A stretch of 6,274 bases of DNA from Desulfotomaculum sp. (lineage in GTDB: Bacteria; Bacillota; Desulfotomaculia; Desulfotomaculales; Ammonificaceae): positions 1-6,274 of the forward strand of contig DTYU01000026.1 in the NCBI GenBank assembly GCA_012961725.1, written 5' to 3'. Of the stretch, positions 6,038 to 6,274 are shown piece by piece. Below the pieces are notes generated by a model. That model ran no database searches. It was not told the origin of the DNA and saw nothing but the letters and a program-made list of their open reading frames with translations. Each line of letters begins with the position of its first letter. Positions within the stretch are counted from its first letter, which is position 1. The translations under genes were made by a program, and so were the position numbers.

Positions 6038-6066
6038 CTTAGAGTTGTAACAGATTAACCGGTCAA
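6038..6066 (-). promoter_or_regulatory. Candidate sigma-A promoter of the deoB operon
   Basis: On the minus strand TTGACC (6061-6066, 5 of 6 to TTGACA) is followed after 17 nt by TCTAAG (6038-6043, 4 of 6 to TATAAT). Transcription would start near 6031 and give a leader of about 60 nt before deoB. The -35 overlaps the last codons of the rapZ remnant. The spacing is ideal, but the -10 match is modest. Because the gene upstream is truncated, deoB would need a local promoter such as this or one reading out of the adjoining element. Confidence 0.4.
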
Positions 6067-6210
6067 TTTGCTGTTCCGCTGGATATCCCTGTGCCGGACG
6101 ATGACCTGATAATCCTTTGATATGAGGATCTCTTCAAGCCGCCTGGCAATCACGACCGACCGGTGGCGGCCGCCGGTACACCCGACCGCGAAAACGGTGC
6201 GGCTTTTGCG
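6055..6210 (-). pseudogene. rapZ: RapZ, C-terminal fragment only (5' end missing)
   Basis: The minus strand encodes about 50 residues ending in a TAA at 6055-6057 that match the C-terminal domain of RapZ/YvcJ, a nucleotide-binding protein of about 290 residues (RNase adapter in enterobacteria). The family signature VGCTGGRHRSVVIARRL is intact and is followed by YQVIVRHRDIQR near the normal C-terminus. Reading upstream, the similarity stops at the KS of a KSRTVFAV stretch (about 6202-6207). Only YR and K follow before an in-frame TAA at 6217-6219, with no start codon or ribosome binding site. The P-loop N-terminal domain is therefore absent from this window, and the AT-rich repeats begin exactly here. 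RapZ normally sits in a rapZ-yvcK-whiA cluster, not before deoB, so this is most likely a relic cut by an insertion or rearrangement. An assembly join cannot be excluded. Confidence 0.75.
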
Positions 6211-6215
6211 GTATT

Positions 6216-6239
6216 TTTAGGTTTGGTTAACAAAGTAAA
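6216..6239 (+). repeat. 24-bp direct repeat, copy 1
   Basis: Read on the plus strand it begins TTTAGGTTT and ends AAGTAAA. It shares 18 of 24 positions with copy 2: the outer 9 and 7 bases are identical and the middle 8 differ except for two. It lies next to the truncated rapZ end. Confidence 0.75.
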
Positions 6240-6246
6240 ATTGTAA

Positions 6247-6270
6247 TTTAGGTTTGTACAGTTAAGTAAA
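6247..6270 (+). repeat. 24-bp direct repeat, copy 2
   Basis: Same orientation as copy 1, separated from it by the 7-nt spacer ATTGTAA, giving a 31-bp period (about three helical turns). It begins TTTAGGTTT and ends AAGTAAA with a TGTACA core. Further copies could follow beyond the window. Confidence 0.75.
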
Positions 6271-6274
6271 GTTT

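Larger units (their letters stand above)
6207..6274. mobile_element. Probable terminus of a mobile element (AT-rich, repeated binding sites), partial
   Basis: From about 6214 GC content falls to about 23 %, in sharp contrast with the genes to the left, and coding similarity to RapZ ends at the same point. The stretch carries two 24-bp repeats in the same orientation, as at insertion-sequence ends with several transposase sites. A possible outer end is the TG at 6207-6208 (TGCGGTATTTTTAGG), since many DDE-transposase elements, including the IS21 group, start with TG. The transposase and the other end lie beyond the window, so family and exact boundary are unknown. Confidence 0.5.

Overview
The window carries a sporulation and nucleoside-catabolism segment of an endospore-forming Firmicute with moderately high GC (roughly 55-60 % by eye). 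The complete spoIIA tricistron, a forespore-type D-Ala-D-Ala carboxypeptidase, and the deoB/pdp pair in this order are typical of the Desulfotomaculum/Pelotomaculum/Moorella-like clostridia. That placement is inference from gene content and base composition, not a species identification. Every supported gene lies on the minus strand, so transcription runs from right to left.

Layout from the right. Bases about 6207-6274 are strongly AT-rich (about 23 % GC over the last 61 bases) and hold two imperfect 24-bp direct repeats with a 31-bp period. This looks like the end of a mobile element. It abuts a 5'-truncated fragment of rapZ that keeps only the C-terminal GCTGGxHRS domain (6055-6210). A plausible sigma-A promoter overlaps the end of that fragment and would drive deoB (phosphopentomutase, 4735-5970) and pdp (pyrimidine-nucleoside phosphorylase, 3407-4711). 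A small two-helix membrane protein of unknown role follows (3104-3295), and the unit closes with a strong hairpin terminator at 3040-3074.

Next comes dacF (1795-2934) with its own near-ideal forespore promoter (sigma-F/sigma-G type, 2964-2994) and its own rho-independent terminator (1745-1770). Just beyond that terminator lies a close match to the sigma-H consensus (1708-1734), which should fire the spoIIA operon: spoIIAA (anti-anti-sigma factor), spoIIAB (anti-sigma factor and kinase) and sigF (forespore sigma factor). spoIIAA and spoIIAB overlap by 8 nt, and the ribosome binding site of spoIIAB is embedded in the glycine codons at the end of spoIIAA. Bases 1-120, downstream of sigF, contain no gene.

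How the genes work together: sigma-H turns on spoIIA at the onset of sporulation. SpoIIAB holds SigF inactive until dephosphorylated SpoIIAA releases it in the forespore. SigF then transcribes dacF, whose product trims spore peptidoglycan. DeoB and Pdp form a pentose-salvage module in which a pyrimidine (deoxy)nucleoside is converted to base plus (deoxy)ribose-1-phosphate, then to (deoxy)ribose-5-phosphate. I see no undescribed multi-gene system here. The least conventional parts are the element junction at the right end and the unassigned 63-residue membrane protein.
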